This document shows, piece after piece, positions 1 through 13,695 of a stretch of DNA of 64,000 bases (positions are counted from its first letter, which is position 1; every line of letters starts with the position of its first letter). Location: contig BPGD01000001.1 in the NCBI GenBank assembly GCA_026002855.1, positions 4,348,001-4,412,000 of the forward strand, written 5' to 3'. Made by a program: the position numbers and the translations under genes. The notes under the pieces are model-generated. The model saw only the letters and a list, made by a program, of their open reading frames with translations. It searched no databases and had not been told where the DNA came from. This DNA is from Bryobacteraceae bacterium. GTDB taxonomy: Bacteria; Acidobacteriota; Terriglobia; Bryobacterales; Bryobacteraceae.

Positions 1-2565
1 GACGGGGTGGCCGTCCACGGCGAGCAGGTAATCGCCCACGCGCACCTTCACCCAGTCCTTGTCGGCCGGACCGTTCTCATAGACGTGCGCCACGCGGTAG
101 CGGCCGCTGGCCTCGTCCGCCGTGAACTCGATGCCCGGGTGCTGCGTCTGCACGGCGCCTTCGCGCCCGCCCGGCGGCGGCGCGGCGCCGGTGTGGGAGG
201 CATTCAGCTCGCCGATCATTTCGTTGATGATGTTGAGCAGCTCCTGCCGGTCGCCGACGAATTCGACCAGCGGCTGATACCTGGCGCGCATGGCGTCCCA
301 GTCGTAGCCGTGCATCTTCGGGTCGTAGAAGCGGTACTTCATCGTGCGCCAGGCATCGTCGAACATCTGCTGCCATTGCTTCTGGTAGTCGATGCGGACG
401 CGGGCGGTGAAGTTGATGCGCCGGCGCGCCGCGCCTCCGGCGCCGCCCGACTGTGCTCCGCCGGCGGCCTGCTGCATGGCGGCGGCCATGCCCGCCAGGC
501 CGCCCGGCCCCGCGCTGCCGCCAGCGCCGGCGGCCGGGGCGGGAAGGTTCACGGAGTAGATGCCTTCGCCTTCCTTGAAAAAGAGCGTACGTCCGTTGCG
601 CGTGACGGCGAGCTGCGAGATTCCGCCGCCAAACATTCCCATGCCCGGCGCAGGGGGGCCAGCCGGCCCGTCGCCGGAGGGCGCACTTCCGGCGACGACG
701 CGGGTCAGGCGGCGGCCATTGTCCTGGATCGTGTAGACCACCGGCGTGCCGCGCATGCCGGTACCTTCGGTGGTGACGAAGACCAGCGTGCGCCCGCCCG
801 GCACGACTTCATACGTCCGCACCCCGCCGGCAACTCGCGTCACCTGCCAGGTGCGGCGTTTCAGCCCGTCCCAGTCGATCTGAATCTCCCTGGGTGGCTG
901 GTTTTGCTGCTGCGCGCGGCGCATGGCAGCGGCGGGGCCTTCGGCCTCGTCGGCGGGCTCTTCCGGCGCATTGGGGTCCTTGTCAAGCTTTTCGAGATAC
1001 GTCACCCATATCTGCGAGCTCGCCAGGTCGGCCGCGCCGCCGAAGCCGCCCGTGCCGACGCTTTCGGTCCGGATGAAGTACAGCTTGCGGCCGTCGCTCG
1101 AAAAGCGCGGCAGGCGGTCGGGGTAGGAGTCGAAGGTCACTTTGCGCGGCGCGCCCTTGCCGTCGGCAGGCACGAGCCAGATGTCGGTCTGGCGGGCCTC
1201 GTCGGGCATCGCAAAAGCCACCCACCTGCCGTCGGGCGACATCACCGGCGAGCTGATGGCGCCGTATTTCGACGATGCAAGCTGGACGGTCTGTCCGCCA
1301 AGAGTGTGGCGGAAGAGCTGATTGTCGGAAGTCGTAAAAAGGATGTCCTTCGAGTCCGGCGACCAGCGCAAGTCGAGCTTCAATGTATCGAGATCGGTCA
1401 CCTTCTGCGCCGCGCCGCCTTCGGCAGGAACCACCCAGATCTCTTCGCGGCCGCTCCGGTCGCTGACATAGGCGACGTGCTTGCCGTCGGGCGACCACTG
1501 CGGCCCGCGGTCGCGCGCGGCGCCTTCGGTGAGCTGGACGAGATCGCCCTCCTCGACCGGCGCCGTGAAGATCTCGCCATAGATGCTGAAGACGACGCGG
1601 CGGCCGTTGGGCTGGATGTGGAACTCGTCGGCGCGCGACTGGAAGGTGCGAATCTCTTCCGGATTGGTTTGCGTTTCCGCTTCAATGTCGAGCTTGATGG
1701 GTGTTGCCTTGCGGCTGGCCACATCGAGCTTCCAGACGCCGAAGTCATGCTCGAAGACGATGGTCTTGCCGTCGGAAGAGATGGACGGGAAGCGGACGTC
1801 GCCGCTGGTGAACTGGGTGACTTTCTCGGCCTTGCCACCCTTTTCCGGCACGCGCCAGATGTTGGTCAGGCCGCCGCCGTCGCGGTCGCTGACGAAATAA
1901 ATGAAGCCGTCACGGCCCCACATGGGCCAGGAGTCCATGCCATCAAACGGCGTCAGGTTGGTCCATTTCTTTGTGCCCAGGTCGAGCACGAAGACGTCGG
2001 TCTGGTAAGCGCCGCGATAGTACTTCCGCCAGTACGCCTGGCCGCGCTGGTTGTAAGCGATGCGTCTGCCGTCGGGCGAGAAGCTGGCGGCGAGGCCATA
2101 GTCGGTGCCCGCGGGGCGTTCGGCGCCTGTTTCCACGTCCACCAGCCACAGGCGGGCGAGGAAATCGTCGCCGCGCATTGAAGAGAACAACACCGCCTTG
2201 CCGTCAGGAGTCCACCCCAGCACGTTGTCATCGGCGGAATGGAACGTCAGCTGCCTGGGGGCGCCGCCGGTGGCGGGGATCACATAGACATCGAGATTCC
2301 CCTTGCGGTCCGAGGAGAACGCCACCCACCTGCCGTCCGGCGAGAAGCGCGGGTAGGCGTCGCGTGCCGGATGAGCGGTGAGCCGGGTGATGTATTTTCC
2401 GGATTCATCAGCCACCCAGATGTCGGCCAGATAGGTGAAAGCGACGCGCCCGGCGTGATAGGCCGGATAGCGCACGAGTTTCGCCTCGCGGGCCAGGACA
2501 GGCAGCAGGAAGGCCGCTGCGAGTACGCAGCGGGCCGCAAGCCTCAGCAATTGGTTGCCATGCAT
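1..2565 (-). CDS. Tricorn-like secreted protease (PD40 propeller, C1 and PDZ domains), partial at left edge
   Basis: Minus-strand reading frame open from an ATG at 2565 to the window edge, giving 855 codons without the C-terminus. It starts with a signal peptide (MHGNQLLRLAARCVLAAAFL, then a Leu/Ala-rich core). A TolB/PD40-type beta-propeller follows, with repeated blades of the form FSPDGRWVAFSSDRKGNLDV. Near the edge come a Tricorn core C1-like segment (YQPLVEFVGDRQELLNIINE, then GELNASHTG) and the start of a PDZ domain (VGDYLLAVDGHPV). In the family the C2 domain with the catalytic Ser/His follows the PDZ, so the active site lies outside this window. A Gly/Ala/Pro-rich insert lies around 420-560. 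The role is presumably degradation of peptides in the periplasm or outside the cell. The long opposite-strand ORF here is a GC-driven shadow. Confidence 0.88.
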   Translation of the reverse strand, partial: MHGNQLLRLAARCVLAAAFLLPVLAREAKLVRYPAYHAGRVAFTYLADIWVADESGKYITRLTAHPARDAYPRFSPDGRWVAFSSDRKGNLDVYVIPATGGAPRQLTFHSADDNVLGWTPDGKAVLFSSMRGDDFLARLWLVDVETGAERPAGTDYGLAASFSPDGRRIAYNQRGQAYWRKYYRGAYQTDVFVLDLGTKKWTNLTPFDGMDSWPMWGRDGFIYFVSDRDGGGLTNIWRVPEKGGKAEKVTQFTSGDVRFPSISSDGKTIVFEHDFGVWKLDVASRKATPIKLDIEAETQTNPEEIRTFQSRADEFHIQPNGRRVVFSIYGEIFTAPVEEGDLVQLTEGAARDRGPQWSPDGKHVAYVSDRSGREEIWVVPAEGGAAQKVTDLDTLKLDLRWSPDSKDILFTTSDNQLFRHTLGGQTVQLASSKYGAISSPVMSPDGRWVAFAMPDEARQTDIWLVPADGKGAPRKVTFDSYPDRLPRFSSDGRKLYFIRTESVGTGGFGGAADLASSQIWVTYLEKLDKDPNAPEEPADEAEGPAAAMRRAQQQNQPPREIQIDWDGLKRRTWQVTRVAGGVRTYEVVPGGRTLVFVTTEGTGMRGTPVVYTIQDNGRRLTRVVAGSAPSGDGPAGPPAPGMGMFGGGISQLAVTRNGRTLFFKEGEGIYSVNLPAPAAGAGGSAGPGGLAGMAAAMQQAAGGAQSGGAGGAARRRINFTARVRIDYQKQWQQMFDDAWRTMKYRFYDPKMHGYDWDAMRARYQPLVEFVGDRQELLNIINEMIGELNASHTGAAPPPGGREGAVQTQHPGIEFTADEASGRYRVAHVYENGPADKDWVKVRVGDYLLAVDGHPV

Positions 2566-3049
2566 GGACAAACGATCCCCTTTTCTCGCGTGGTCACGCT
2601 ACAGTGATTGTGGCGCGACCGGGGGGAGGCGCGGTTACAGCGGCCGGCATGCCATTGTCCTACGGGACGGATTCCCCGCTCTGTGGCAGCTTCTCCCGCA
2701 TCCCTTGTGGCGGGGCCGTGCCGGGCCGCGCGGGTGACCGCTGACTCCGGCCGGTGCGGCGGCCCTCGTCTCCGGCCCGGAGCCGGGGCTGCCGGCAGCG
2801 GCTGTCATTCCTGCTCGTGTCCAGCAGGGGCCTTGGGGCCCCTTGCCAGAGATGGCGGCTCAGGGCCAGGACCGGCTCGACACGCTTTCTTGACCACCAT
2901 CCATCCTGGAGGGGCGCGGTGTGCGGCCAGCGCCCCAGTTGCGGAACGGCTTCCGTTCCCCCATCATAGAGACTATCAGGCGCTTACCGGCGCACCGCTG
3001 CTAGAGAGGCTTGTCTCAAGGGGAAACTCCGCTTGGGAGCCGATCTTAT
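2566..3049. other. 484-bp divergent intergenic region, no gene recognised
   Basis: This stretch separates the minus-strand Tricorn-like gene from the plus-strand aminotransferase and must hold both promoters. I see no RNA gene, no strong hairpin with a T-tract and no convincing ORF; the plus-strand ORF through it is out of frame with the aminotransferase. Several short GC-rich self-complementary stretches lie at 2750-2830. A TTGACC at about 2890 has no matching -10 box at normal spacing, so no promoter is called. Confidence 0.5.
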
Positions 3050-4267
3050 ATGAACCTGAGCCAGATGGCCCGGACGATCCGGGAGTCAGTCACACTCAAA
3101 CTCAATCAGACGGCCGCGCAGCTACGCGAGAAGGGCGAGCCGGTCATTCACCTGGGCGGGGGCGAGCCGAAATCGAAGACGCCCATCGACGCCATCGTCG
3201 CCTGCACTTCCGTGCTGAATTCGGGCGACATCAAGTACACGCCGCCGGACGGCATTCCCGCCCTCAAGCGCGCCATCATCCGCTATACCGAAGAACACTA
3301 CGGACGCACCGTGCGCCCGGAAAACGTGGTCGCATCTTCCGGGGCCAAGCAGGCGATCATGGCAGCGCTGATCGCCATCCTGGATCCCAAAGACGAAGTG
3401 ATCTTTCCTGTTCCTTACTGGGTGAGCTATCCGGAAATGATCAAGCTCGCCGGGGGCATGCCCGTGCCCGTGCGCGCCGAGGACGGTTCCTTCTGCCCCA
3501 CCGTGGATGAAATCGCCGCGGCCGTGGGCGCCTACACCAAGGCCATCATCATCAACAGTCCCAACAATCCCTCGGGCGTCATGTACTCGCGCGATTTCGT
3601 CGGGGGCATTGTCGACCTCTGCCGGCGCAAGTCGCTGTTTCTGATCATGGACGACACTTACAACCGGCTGGTGTTCGACGGGCGCTCGCCGATCAACGTC
3701 TATGATTTCGCTCCCGAAGACATCGACTCGTCGCGCGTGATCGTCATCAACTGCGTGTCGAAGATGTACGCGATGACCGGCTTCCGCATCGGCTGGGCGG
3801 TGGCGGCGCGCGAGCTGGCCACGGCGATGGCCACGATTCAGGGCCAGCAGACCTCCGGGCCGGCCACGCCTTCGCAATGGGCGGCCGCCGGCGCGCTCAA
3901 CGGCCTCCAGAACTCGATCGAGGCGCTGCGGATGACGCTCGAAAACAACCGCAACGTGCTGATGGAGCGGCTCGAGGCCTTTCCGGGCATCCGCGTGGTG
4001 AAGCCCGATGGAGCCTTTTACACGTTCCCCGATTTTTCCAATTACATGAAAGATTCCAAGAAGCTCGCGGAATTTCTGCTCGACAAGGTGCGGGTGGTCA
4101 CCGTGCCGGGCGTCGAGTTCGGCATGGAGGGCCATCTCCGGATCTCCTTCTGCGGAACCATCAAGGAGATCACCGAAGGCATCGAGCGGATCCGCTGGGC
4201 TCTCGACCCCACGTCGCCCAACGAGATCTACATCGGCACCCGCCGGCTTGTGCGCGACTGGATGTAA
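3050..4267 (+). CDS. Class I/II pyridoxal-phosphate aminotransferase (aspartate aminotransferase-like)
   Basis: Fold-type I PLP enzyme of about 405 residues transferring amino groups between amino and 2-oxo acids in the cytoplasm. Visible signatures are GGGEP, YTPPDGIPALKRAI, the SSGAKQAI turn near the cofactor phosphate, SPNNPSG, DDTYNRLVF and the Schiff-base lysine in SKMYAMTGFRIGWA. ATG at 3050 is preferred because the family core (MARTIRESVTLKLNQ) starts right after it and a GGGAG sits 10 nt upstream. A TTG at 3011 would add 13 residues. It lies 21 nt upstream of pckA, so the pair probably forms an operon; making oxaloacetate from aspartate next to PEP carboxykinase fits a gluconeogenic role (inference). 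Substrate specificity cannot be fixed from sequence alone. Confidence 0.9.
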   Translation: MNLSQMARTIRESVTLKLNQTAAQLREKGEPVIHLGGGEPKSKTPIDAIVACTSVLNSGDIKYTPPDGIPALKRAIIRYTEEHYGRTVRPENVVASSGAKQAIMAALIAILDPKDEVIFPVPYWVSYPEMIKLAGGMPVPVRAEDGSFCPTVDEIAAAVGAYTKAIIINSPNNPSGVMYSRDFVGGIVDLCRRKSLFLIMDDTYNRLVFDGRSPINVYDFAPEDIDSSRVIVINCVSKMYAMTGFRIGWAVAARELATAMATIQGQQTSGPATPSQWAAAGALNGLQNSIEALRMTLENNRNVLMERLEAFPGIRVVKPDGAFYTFPDFSNYMKDSKKLAEFLLDKVRVVTVPGVEFGMEGHLRISFCGTIKEITEGIERIRWALDPTSPNEIYIGTRRLVRDWM

Positions 4268-4288
4268 ATCCCCCGTCTGGAGCATCCG

Positions 4289-5935
4289 ATGAACGTCTAC
4301 ACCGACATCCCCTCGCCTGCCCTGCCGCAGGCCGCACTGGCCCGGCCCGTCTACGGGCTGGAAAACCACGGCTTTCACAACGTGCGGCGCGTCTACTGGA
4401 ACCTGCCCGAAGCCGCCCTCTATGAGGAGGCGGTGTTCCGCGGAGAAGGCTGGATCGCCGCCAGCGGGCCGCTGATCGTCCACACCGGCAAACACACGGC
4501 GCGCGCCGCGGCCGACAAGTTCATCGTCCGCGAGCCGTCGAGCGAAGGCTACATCTGGTGGGGCCATTACAACCGCCCCTTCACCCCGGAAGCCTTCAAC
4601 ACGCTGCTCAACCGCGTGCTGGCCTATTTTCAGGGTCGGGACATTTTCGTTCAGGATTGTTTTGGCGGCGCCGATCCCAGCTACCGCCTTCCGGTGCGCA
4701 TCATCACCGAACACGCCTGGCAGTCGCTGTTCGCGCGGACGATGTTCATCAAGCCGGCCACGCTCGACGCCTACCGCAACCACGTGCCGGAGTTCACCGT
4801 AATCGCGGCGCCGGGCTTTTTGGCCAGCCCGCTGATCGACAGCTCGCGCACCGAGACCGTGATCGTGCTTAATCTGGCCCAGCGCATGGCGATCATCGCC
4901 GGGACCTGCTATGGAGGCGAGATCAAGAAGACGGTCTTTACCGTCCTCAACGCGCTGCTGCCGTTTGAGGGCGTGCTGCCGATGCACTGCTCGGCCAACG
5001 TCGGCCCGGACGGCGACGCCGCCATCTTTTTCGGCCTCTCGGGCACGGGCAAGACGACGCTGTCGGCCGACCCCGAGCGCGGCCTCGTCGGCGACGACGA
5101 GCACGGCTGGTCGCCGGACGGCATTTTCAATTTCGAAGATGGATGCTATGCCAAGGTGATCCGCCTTTCGCCCACGGCCGAGCCGCAGATCTACGCCTGC
5201 ACACGGCGCTTCGGCACGATTCTCGAAAACGTCGTCTTCGACCCGCGCACCCGCCTGCTCGACCTCAACGATGACCGGCTGACGGAAAACACCCGCGCCG
5301 CCTACCCGCTCTCATTTATCGAAAACGCGGTGCCTGAGAAGCGCTGCGGGCACCCGAAAAACGTCATCTTCCTCACCTGCGACGCCAACGGCGTGCTGCC
5401 GCCCATCGCGCGGCTGACGCCGGATCAGGCCGTCTATCACTTCATGAGCGGTTACACGAGCAAGATCGCCGGCACCGAGATCGGCCTGGGCACCGAACCG
5501 CAGATGACGTTCTCGCCCTGCTTTGGCGGCCCGTTCATGGTGCACCACCCTTACGAATACGCGAAGATGCTCAAGGCGAACGTGCTCAGACACGGCGCCA
5601 CCGTGTGGCTGGTCAATACCGGCTGGACCGGCGGGCCGTTTGGCATCGGCAAGCGCATTTCGATCCAGCACACGCGCGCCCTGCTGCACGCCGTGCTGGC
5701 CGGACATCTGGAAGACGCGGAGTTCCGTCCCGATCCGGTGTTCGGCTTCGAGGTGCCCAAACGCCTGGAAGGCGTCCCAGATGCGCTGCTCGATCCGGCC
5801 TCCACGTGGTCCAGCCGCGATGAGTACATGGCGCGCTGCCGTTCGCTGGCCGCGCGGTTCATTGAGAACTTCCAGTATCTGACCAAAGAGGAGCACATCC
5901 CGGACTCGCTCGCCGACCACGGCCCGAGGCTGTAA
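4289..5935 (+). CDS. pckA: Phosphoenolpyruvate carboxykinase (ATP)
   Basis: 548-residue ATP-type PEPCK converting oxaloacetate plus ATP to PEP, CO2 and ADP, the first committed step of gluconeogenesis. Diagnostic motifs are all present: the kinase-1a P-loop GLSGTGKTTLS, the metal-binding and kinase-2 region (DDEHGW, FNFEDGCYAKVI), the adenine-side GYTSKIAGTE and the Arg of NDDRLTENTRAAYPL. Length matches the family. A GGAG lies 6 nt before the ATG. It is the second gene after the aminotransferase. A strong inverted repeat 68 nt after the stop ends the unit, which converges with katG. Confidence 0.96.
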   Translation: MNVYTDIPSPALPQAALARPVYGLENHGFHNVRRVYWNLPEAALYEEAVFRGEGWIAASGPLIVHTGKHTARAAADKFIVREPSSEGYIWWGHYNRPFTPEAFNTLLNRVLAYFQGRDIFVQDCFGGADPSYRLPVRIITEHAWQSLFARTMFIKPATLDAYRNHVPEFTVIAAPGFLASPLIDSSRTETVIVLNLAQRMAIIAGTCYGGEIKKTVFTVLNALLPFEGVLPMHCSANVGPDGDAAIFFGLSGTGKTTLSADPERGLVGDDEHGWSPDGIFNFEDGCYAKVIRLSPTAEPQIYACTRRFGTILENVVFDPRTRLLDLNDDRLTENTRAAYPLSFIENAVPEKRCGHPKNVIFLTCDANGVLPPIARLTPDQAVYHFMSGYTSKIAGTEIGLGTEPQMTFSPCFGGPFMVHHPYEYAKMLKANVLRHGATVWLVNTGWTGGPFGIGKRISIQHTRALLHAVLAGHLEDAEFRPDPVFGFEVPKRLEGVPDALLDPASTWSSRDEYMARCRSLAARFIENFQYLTKEEHIPDSLADHGPRL

Positions 5936-6002
5936 TTGCCTGCCCCATTCTCCGCGGTTCTGGCGGTTCATTGGTAAGCCCGAAAAGGACGCACAAAACG
6001 GT

Positions 6003-6039
6003 CGTGGGCCGGACGCCGATTCTCGGCGTCCGGCCCACG
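6003..6039. terminator. Bidirectional terminator hairpin between pckA and katG
   Basis: Perfect 17-bp GC-rich inverted repeat (6003-6019 with 6023-6039) around a 3-nt TTC loop, lying between two convergent genes. There is no long T-tract, but the stem is far stronger than chance and the position suits termination in both directions. Confidence 0.75.
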
Positions 6040-6049
6040 GGCGTGGTGA

Positions 6050-6073
6050 CGTGTCCGGCCCAAAGCCGGCACG
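6050..6073 (-). terminator. Second hairpin downstream of katG
   Basis: Imperfect stem of about 9 bp with one bulge (CGTG.CCGGC pairing with GCCGG.CACG) and a CCAAA loop, starting 12 nt past the katG stop. With the 6003-6039 hairpin it makes a tandem terminator for katG read-through. Confidence 0.45.
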
Positions 6074-6085
6074 ATGATGCAGTCT

Positions 6086-8389
<2,304 letters not shown>

Positions 8390-8473
8390 TCAAGTGTAAA
8401 GTCGAAGCCGGCAAGAAGTCGCCTTTTACTCTTATAGGCGACTCCTATGGAGGAGATGGAGGCAGATGAAGAA

Positions 8474-8504
8474 GCCGGAGCCGCCCGCAAGGGGCGGCTC
8501 CGGC
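8474..8504 (-). terminator. Rho-independent-type terminator after pnp
   Basis: Perfect 13-bp stem (8474-8486 with 8492-8504) with a 5-nt GCAAG loop, 30 nt beyond the pnp stop. On the minus strand it is followed by a pyrimidine-rich CTTCTTC stretch. The extremely stable GC stem and position support termination of the rpsO-pnp unit. Confidence 0.8.
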
Positions 8505-8533
8505 GCCGTACAGAGTGGCGAAAGGGGCGCGTA

Positions 8534-10747
<2,214 letters not shown>

Positions 10748-10762
10748 GTTGTTTGAATCTCC

Positions 10763-10779
10763 TCGGTCCGGCGGACCGA
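10763..10779 (-). promoter_or_regulatory. pnp leader hairpin next to the ribosome binding site
   Basis: Seven-bp perfect stem (TCGGTCC pairing with GGACCGA) with a 3-nt loop, lying about 16 nt upstream of the pnp start and adjacent to its AGGAG. In enterobacteria PNPase represses its own synthesis through an RNase III-cleaved leader stem. Whether this shorter hairpin does the same is inference. Confidence 0.4.
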
Positions 10780-11009
10780 TTGCGGCCGGACCAGCGACGG
10801 ATTTGCCTTGCTTGGGAACCTGACGGGAAGGGCCAGCGGCGGCTGTATCTGGACGGCCCGGTCCTGGAGCCGAAAACGGCCCGCGAGCGCGCGCAAATAG
10901 AAGCTGCGCGTTGCGGGCCGGATCGTCTCTGCCATGAGCAGAATTCCTGACTCGCGCCCTCCCCCCGGCCGATGGCCTGGCGGCGGGCAGCGGCTCGATG
11001 GGCCGACGC

Positions 11010-11279
11010 CTAACGGCGCAGCCCGAGGCTGAGAATCAGGGCCTTGTAACGCTCAGGGCTCTTCCGCTTGAGATAGTCGAGCAGCTTCCGGCGGCGAGAG
11101 ACCAGCTTCAGCAGTCCCCGCCGGCTGTGGTGGTCCTTCTTGTGGACCTTGAAATGCTCGGTCAAGTCGGCGATATGACGCGTGAGCAGCGCAATCTGCA
11201 CTTCCGGCGAGCCCGTGTCCGTCTTATGCTGCCGGTACCTGGTGATCAGCTCGTTCTTGGCTTCCTGGGCCAGGGCCAT
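11010..11279 (-). CDS. rpsO: 30S ribosomal protein S15
   Basis: 89-residue primary 16S rRNA-binding protein of the small-subunit platform, full length. Diagnostic segments are [33 protein letters not shown] and [13 protein letters not shown]. An AAGGAG sits in the leader, with a closer GGA before the ATG. It is transcribed toward pnp across a 262-bp gap. A 63-codon ORF in that gap overlaps the pnp start and shows no family features, so it is not called. Confidence 0.97.
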   Translation of the reverse strand: MALAQEAKNELITRYRQHKTDTGSPEVQIALLTRHIADLTEHFKVHKKDHHSRRGLLKLVSRRRKLLDYLKRKSPERYKALILSLGLRR

Positions 11280-11370
11280 TCGATTTCCGTGCGCTCCTTT
11301 TCAATTTCCTTCCTGTTCTGTTCTACATCAGGATAACACACAGAAACCGTCCGTTTCCGCTCCGCCCCGG

Positions 11371-11817
11371 CTACTCTTCACGCGCCATGCCACAGGCGCG
11401 CTCATATCCACGCGCCAGGTAGAAGATGAGCAGATCGAAGAAGCGGCCAAGCTGGAGCTCCAGCTCCTCCTCCGCGTACAGATCCACGCTGGTCTGAACG
11501 AAGGCTTCATCGCGGATGTAGTCCAGGCAGGCTTCCTTGAGCAACTGCACCGCGCGAATGCTTTCGCTGAGCGGGATGCCCTGCACGTAGCGGTCGTGAC
11601 CCACTTTCTCATAAAGGTTCGCAATCTCTTCCTCGGAGCAGGAAATCAGCCAGTGGCCCAGCCGCTTGAGCAGCTTCCGGCAGGTCTCGGTCAGTTCGGA
11701 CTCCGGCATGCGGCTGATGTGAGGCAGGCCGGAGTGCTGCCGCAGCCGGCGCAGGAAGCGCGCTGTGATCGCCTCCCAGTGATCTTCCATCTGATGGACC
11801 AGTTTCGCCGAAACCAT
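11371..11817 (-). CDS. RsbRD N-terminal-domain-like (globin-fold) protein
   Basis: 148-residue all-helical protein resembling the non-heme globin sensor domain at the N-terminus of RsbR/RsbD stressosome proteins. It shows the usual pattern of an opening QMEDHWEAITARFLRRLRQ helix, the GxxRYVQGIPLSESIRAVQLL turn-helix and a C-terminal hydrophobic helix. The STAS domain normally fused to this sensor is absent, so it stands alone. No other stressosome gene (RsbS, RsbT) is seen nearby. It lies divergent from the downstream dehydratase gene. A sensory role is inferred from family membership only. Confidence 0.65.
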   Translation of the reverse strand: MVSAKLVHQMEDHWEAITARFLRRLRQHSGLPHISRMPESELTETCRKLLKRLGHWLISCSEEEIANLYEKVGHDRYVQGIPLSESIRAVQLLKEACLDYIRDEAFVQTSVDLYAEEELELQLGRFFDLLIFYLARGYERACGMAREE

Positions 11818-11906
11818 CCGAGTTCCTCCCGTCCAAGTCCTAGGTACGCTGAAAGGTTGCGGTTGTCAAGGGGGTTGACCTTTCCGGCGCATAGAATGAA
11901 GAGGCG

Positions 11907-13088
11907 ATGAAAATCGAGCGGATTGAAACGGTCCAGGTGGCCCCCCGCTGGGGCCTGCTGCGCATCCTTACCGACGAGGGTGCCGAAGGTTACGGCGAAT
12001 ACACCCTGGAAGGCCAGCTCGCGGCGGCCGAAGCGGCGGTGCATGAACTCGGCGAGTTTTTTCTGGGCAAGGACCCGTCGCGGCCGAAGGCGCTGGTGCG
12101 CGCCTGTTACGACCGGAGCTTCTACCATGGGGGCGCCGCCTACATGAGCGCTCTCGGGGGCATTGAAATCGCCCTGTGGGACCTGGCCGGCAAGGCCGCC
12201 GGACAGCCCGTGCACCGGCTGCTGGGCGGGCGGGTGCGCGACCGCGTCAAGATCTACCGGTGGGCCGGGGGCAACAACAACCCGCCGGAAATGGCAGCGC
12301 AGGAGGCGGCGGTCGTGGTCGCCGCCGGGGCGCGGGCGCTGAAGATGAACGCCTGTCCGCCGCTGGCCGCCATTGATACCTATGGTGGCATCCGGCTGGC
12401 GGTGGAGAGGCTGAAGGCGGTGCGCGAGGCCGTGGGCTGGGAGGTCGACATTGCCCTCGATTTTCATGGCCGCTGCAATGTGCCGATGGCCCGGCGGCTG
12501 GCGCGGGCGCTCGAGTTCGGAAATCCTCTCTTTTACGAAGAACCGGTGCGGCCGGACTACAACCGCTGGCTGCCGGAGATCGCCGCCATCACCCATGTGC
12601 CCATCGCCACCGGCGAGCGGATGACAACGGTGGCCGAATTCAGCGACGTGGTGGCCGCCAGGGCGGCGCACATCCTTCAACCGGATGTCGTCCACGTCGG
12701 CGGCATTTCGAACACGGCCGAGATCGGCGCGCTGGCAGAGGCCAACGGCATTGCGTTGGCCCCGCACTGCCCCCTGTCGCCGGTGGCGTTCATGGCCAGC
12801 CTCCAGGTGGTGGCGCAGTGTCGCGCCGGCTGGATCCTCGAATGGGCCAAGGGCATTCACTACAACGCGGCCGGGGCCGCCGGCGACGTCGATCCCTGGC
12901 TGCGATATGTGGACGAGCGCGACTGGCCCATGTTCGAACCCGACGCCGAGGGCCATCTGCCGATTCCCGAAGCGCCGGGGCTCGGGCTGCGGCTCAACTG
13001 GAAAGAGGTGGAGCGCGCCGCCCGCGCGGGCGTCACCTGGCGCGACGAGACCATGTACCTGCCCGATGGCACGCTGGCCAACTGGTAG
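11907..13088 (+). CDS. Enolase-superfamily sugar-acid dehydratase (galactonate dehydratase-like)
   Basis: 393-residue mandelate racemase/muconate-lactonising-type enzyme. The N-terminal capping domain (GEYTLEGQLAAAEAAV, GGIEIALWDLAGKAAGQPVH) is followed by a TIM barrel. Metal ligands sit in ALDFHG (Asp), FYEEPV (Glu) and ATGERMTT (Glu); the His of ALDFHG and the His of APHCPLSP match the acid/base pair of D-galactonate dehydratases. That would dehydrate a D-galactonate-like aldonate to a 2-keto-3-deoxy acid. No transporter or aldolase lies nearby, so the substrate is uncertain. A PAP2-type gene follows 67 nt downstream on the same strand. Confidence 0.85.
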   Translation: MKIERIETVQVAPRWGLLRILTDEGAEGYGEYTLEGQLAAAEAAVHELGEFFLGKDPSRPKALVRACYDRSFYHGGAAYMSALGGIEIALWDLAGKAAGQPVHRLLGGRVRDRVKIYRWAGGNNNPPEMAAQEAAVVVAAGARALKMNACPPLAAIDTYGGIRLAVERLKAVREAVGWEVDIALDFHGRCNVPMARRLARALEFGNPLFYEEPVRPDYNRWLPEIAAITHVPIATGERMTTVAEFSDVVAARAAHILQPDVVHVGGISNTAEIGALAEANGIALAPHCPLSPVAFMASLQVVAQCRAGWILEWAKGIHYNAAGAAGDVDPWLRYVDERDWPMFEPDAEGHLPIPEAPGLGLRLNWKEVERAARAGVTWRDETMYLPDGTLANW

Positions 13089-13155
13089 ACGCATGGTATT
13101 GTGAAATTATCCGGATCGTCATCGAAAATTCACTCAGGCAGCGTAAGACGGAAGC

Positions 13156-13695
13156 ATGAGCGGCGCTGCCCGAGCCCTCCGTCACTGGATCGAATCCGCC
13201 GACCATGGCCTGATGCGGCGCTTTCACGGCTGGATCGCGCCTTCGTGGTTCCGCTGGTGGATGGTTGCATCGACACGCGCCGGCGACGGCTGGCTGTGGT
13301 ATGCGGCGGGCGCGGTGCTGGTGGCCGCCGGCGGATCGTCGGGCCGGCTGGCCGCGGCAGAAGCCCTGGCGGCGTGCGCCGGGGCGATCCTGCTGTTCCA
13401 GTTTCTGAAGCGCAAGGCGGGGCGCCGCCGCCCCTGCGAACTGGCGCCTCACTGCTGGGCGCGCATCCTGCCGCCCGACGAGTTCAGCTTCCCCTCCGGC
13501 CATACAATGACGGCCTTTGCCGCTGCCGGGCCGATTGCAGCCCATTTCCCGCAGGCTGCTCCCATGCTGTATTTCTGCGCGGGTTCGATCGCCCTGTCGA
13601 GGGTCGCCCTGGGGATGCACTTTCTGAGCGACGTTGTCGCCGGCGGACTCCTGGGCTGGCTCATCGGCAACCTCGCCCACTGGCTGCTGTCCTGA
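13156..13695 (+). CDS. PAP2-family membrane phosphatase
   Basis: 179-residue integral membrane phosphatase. The three phosphatase motifs are KRKAGRRRP, SFPSGHTMTAFA and SRVALGMHFLSDVVAG, with conserved Arg, His and Asp residues in place, and four to five hydrophobic segments surround them. Family members dephosphorylate undecaprenyl diphosphate, phosphatidic acid or similar lipid phosphates at the outer membrane face; which one applies here cannot be told. The ATG at 13156 is the first in frame and lies 67 nt after the dehydratase stop. Confidence 0.88.
   Translation: MSGAARALRHWIESADHGLMRRFHGWIAPSWFRWWMVASTRAGDGWLWYAAGAVLVAAGGSSGRLAAAEALAACAGAILLFQFLKRKAGRRRPCELAPHCWARILPPDEFSFPSGHTMTAFAAAGPIAAHFPQAAPMLYFCAGSIALSRVALGMHFLSDVVAGGLLGWLIGNLAHWLLS

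Noticed and set aside
7-2181. 724-codon plus-strand ORF opposite the Tricorn-like gene
   Set aside because: Its translation is low-complexity Arg/Ala/Gly/His-rich with no family features, while the minus frame encodes a coherent propeller and PDZ protein. Such long antisense ORFs recur throughout this GC-rich window (for example opposite pckA, katG, pnp and the CRTAC1 genes).
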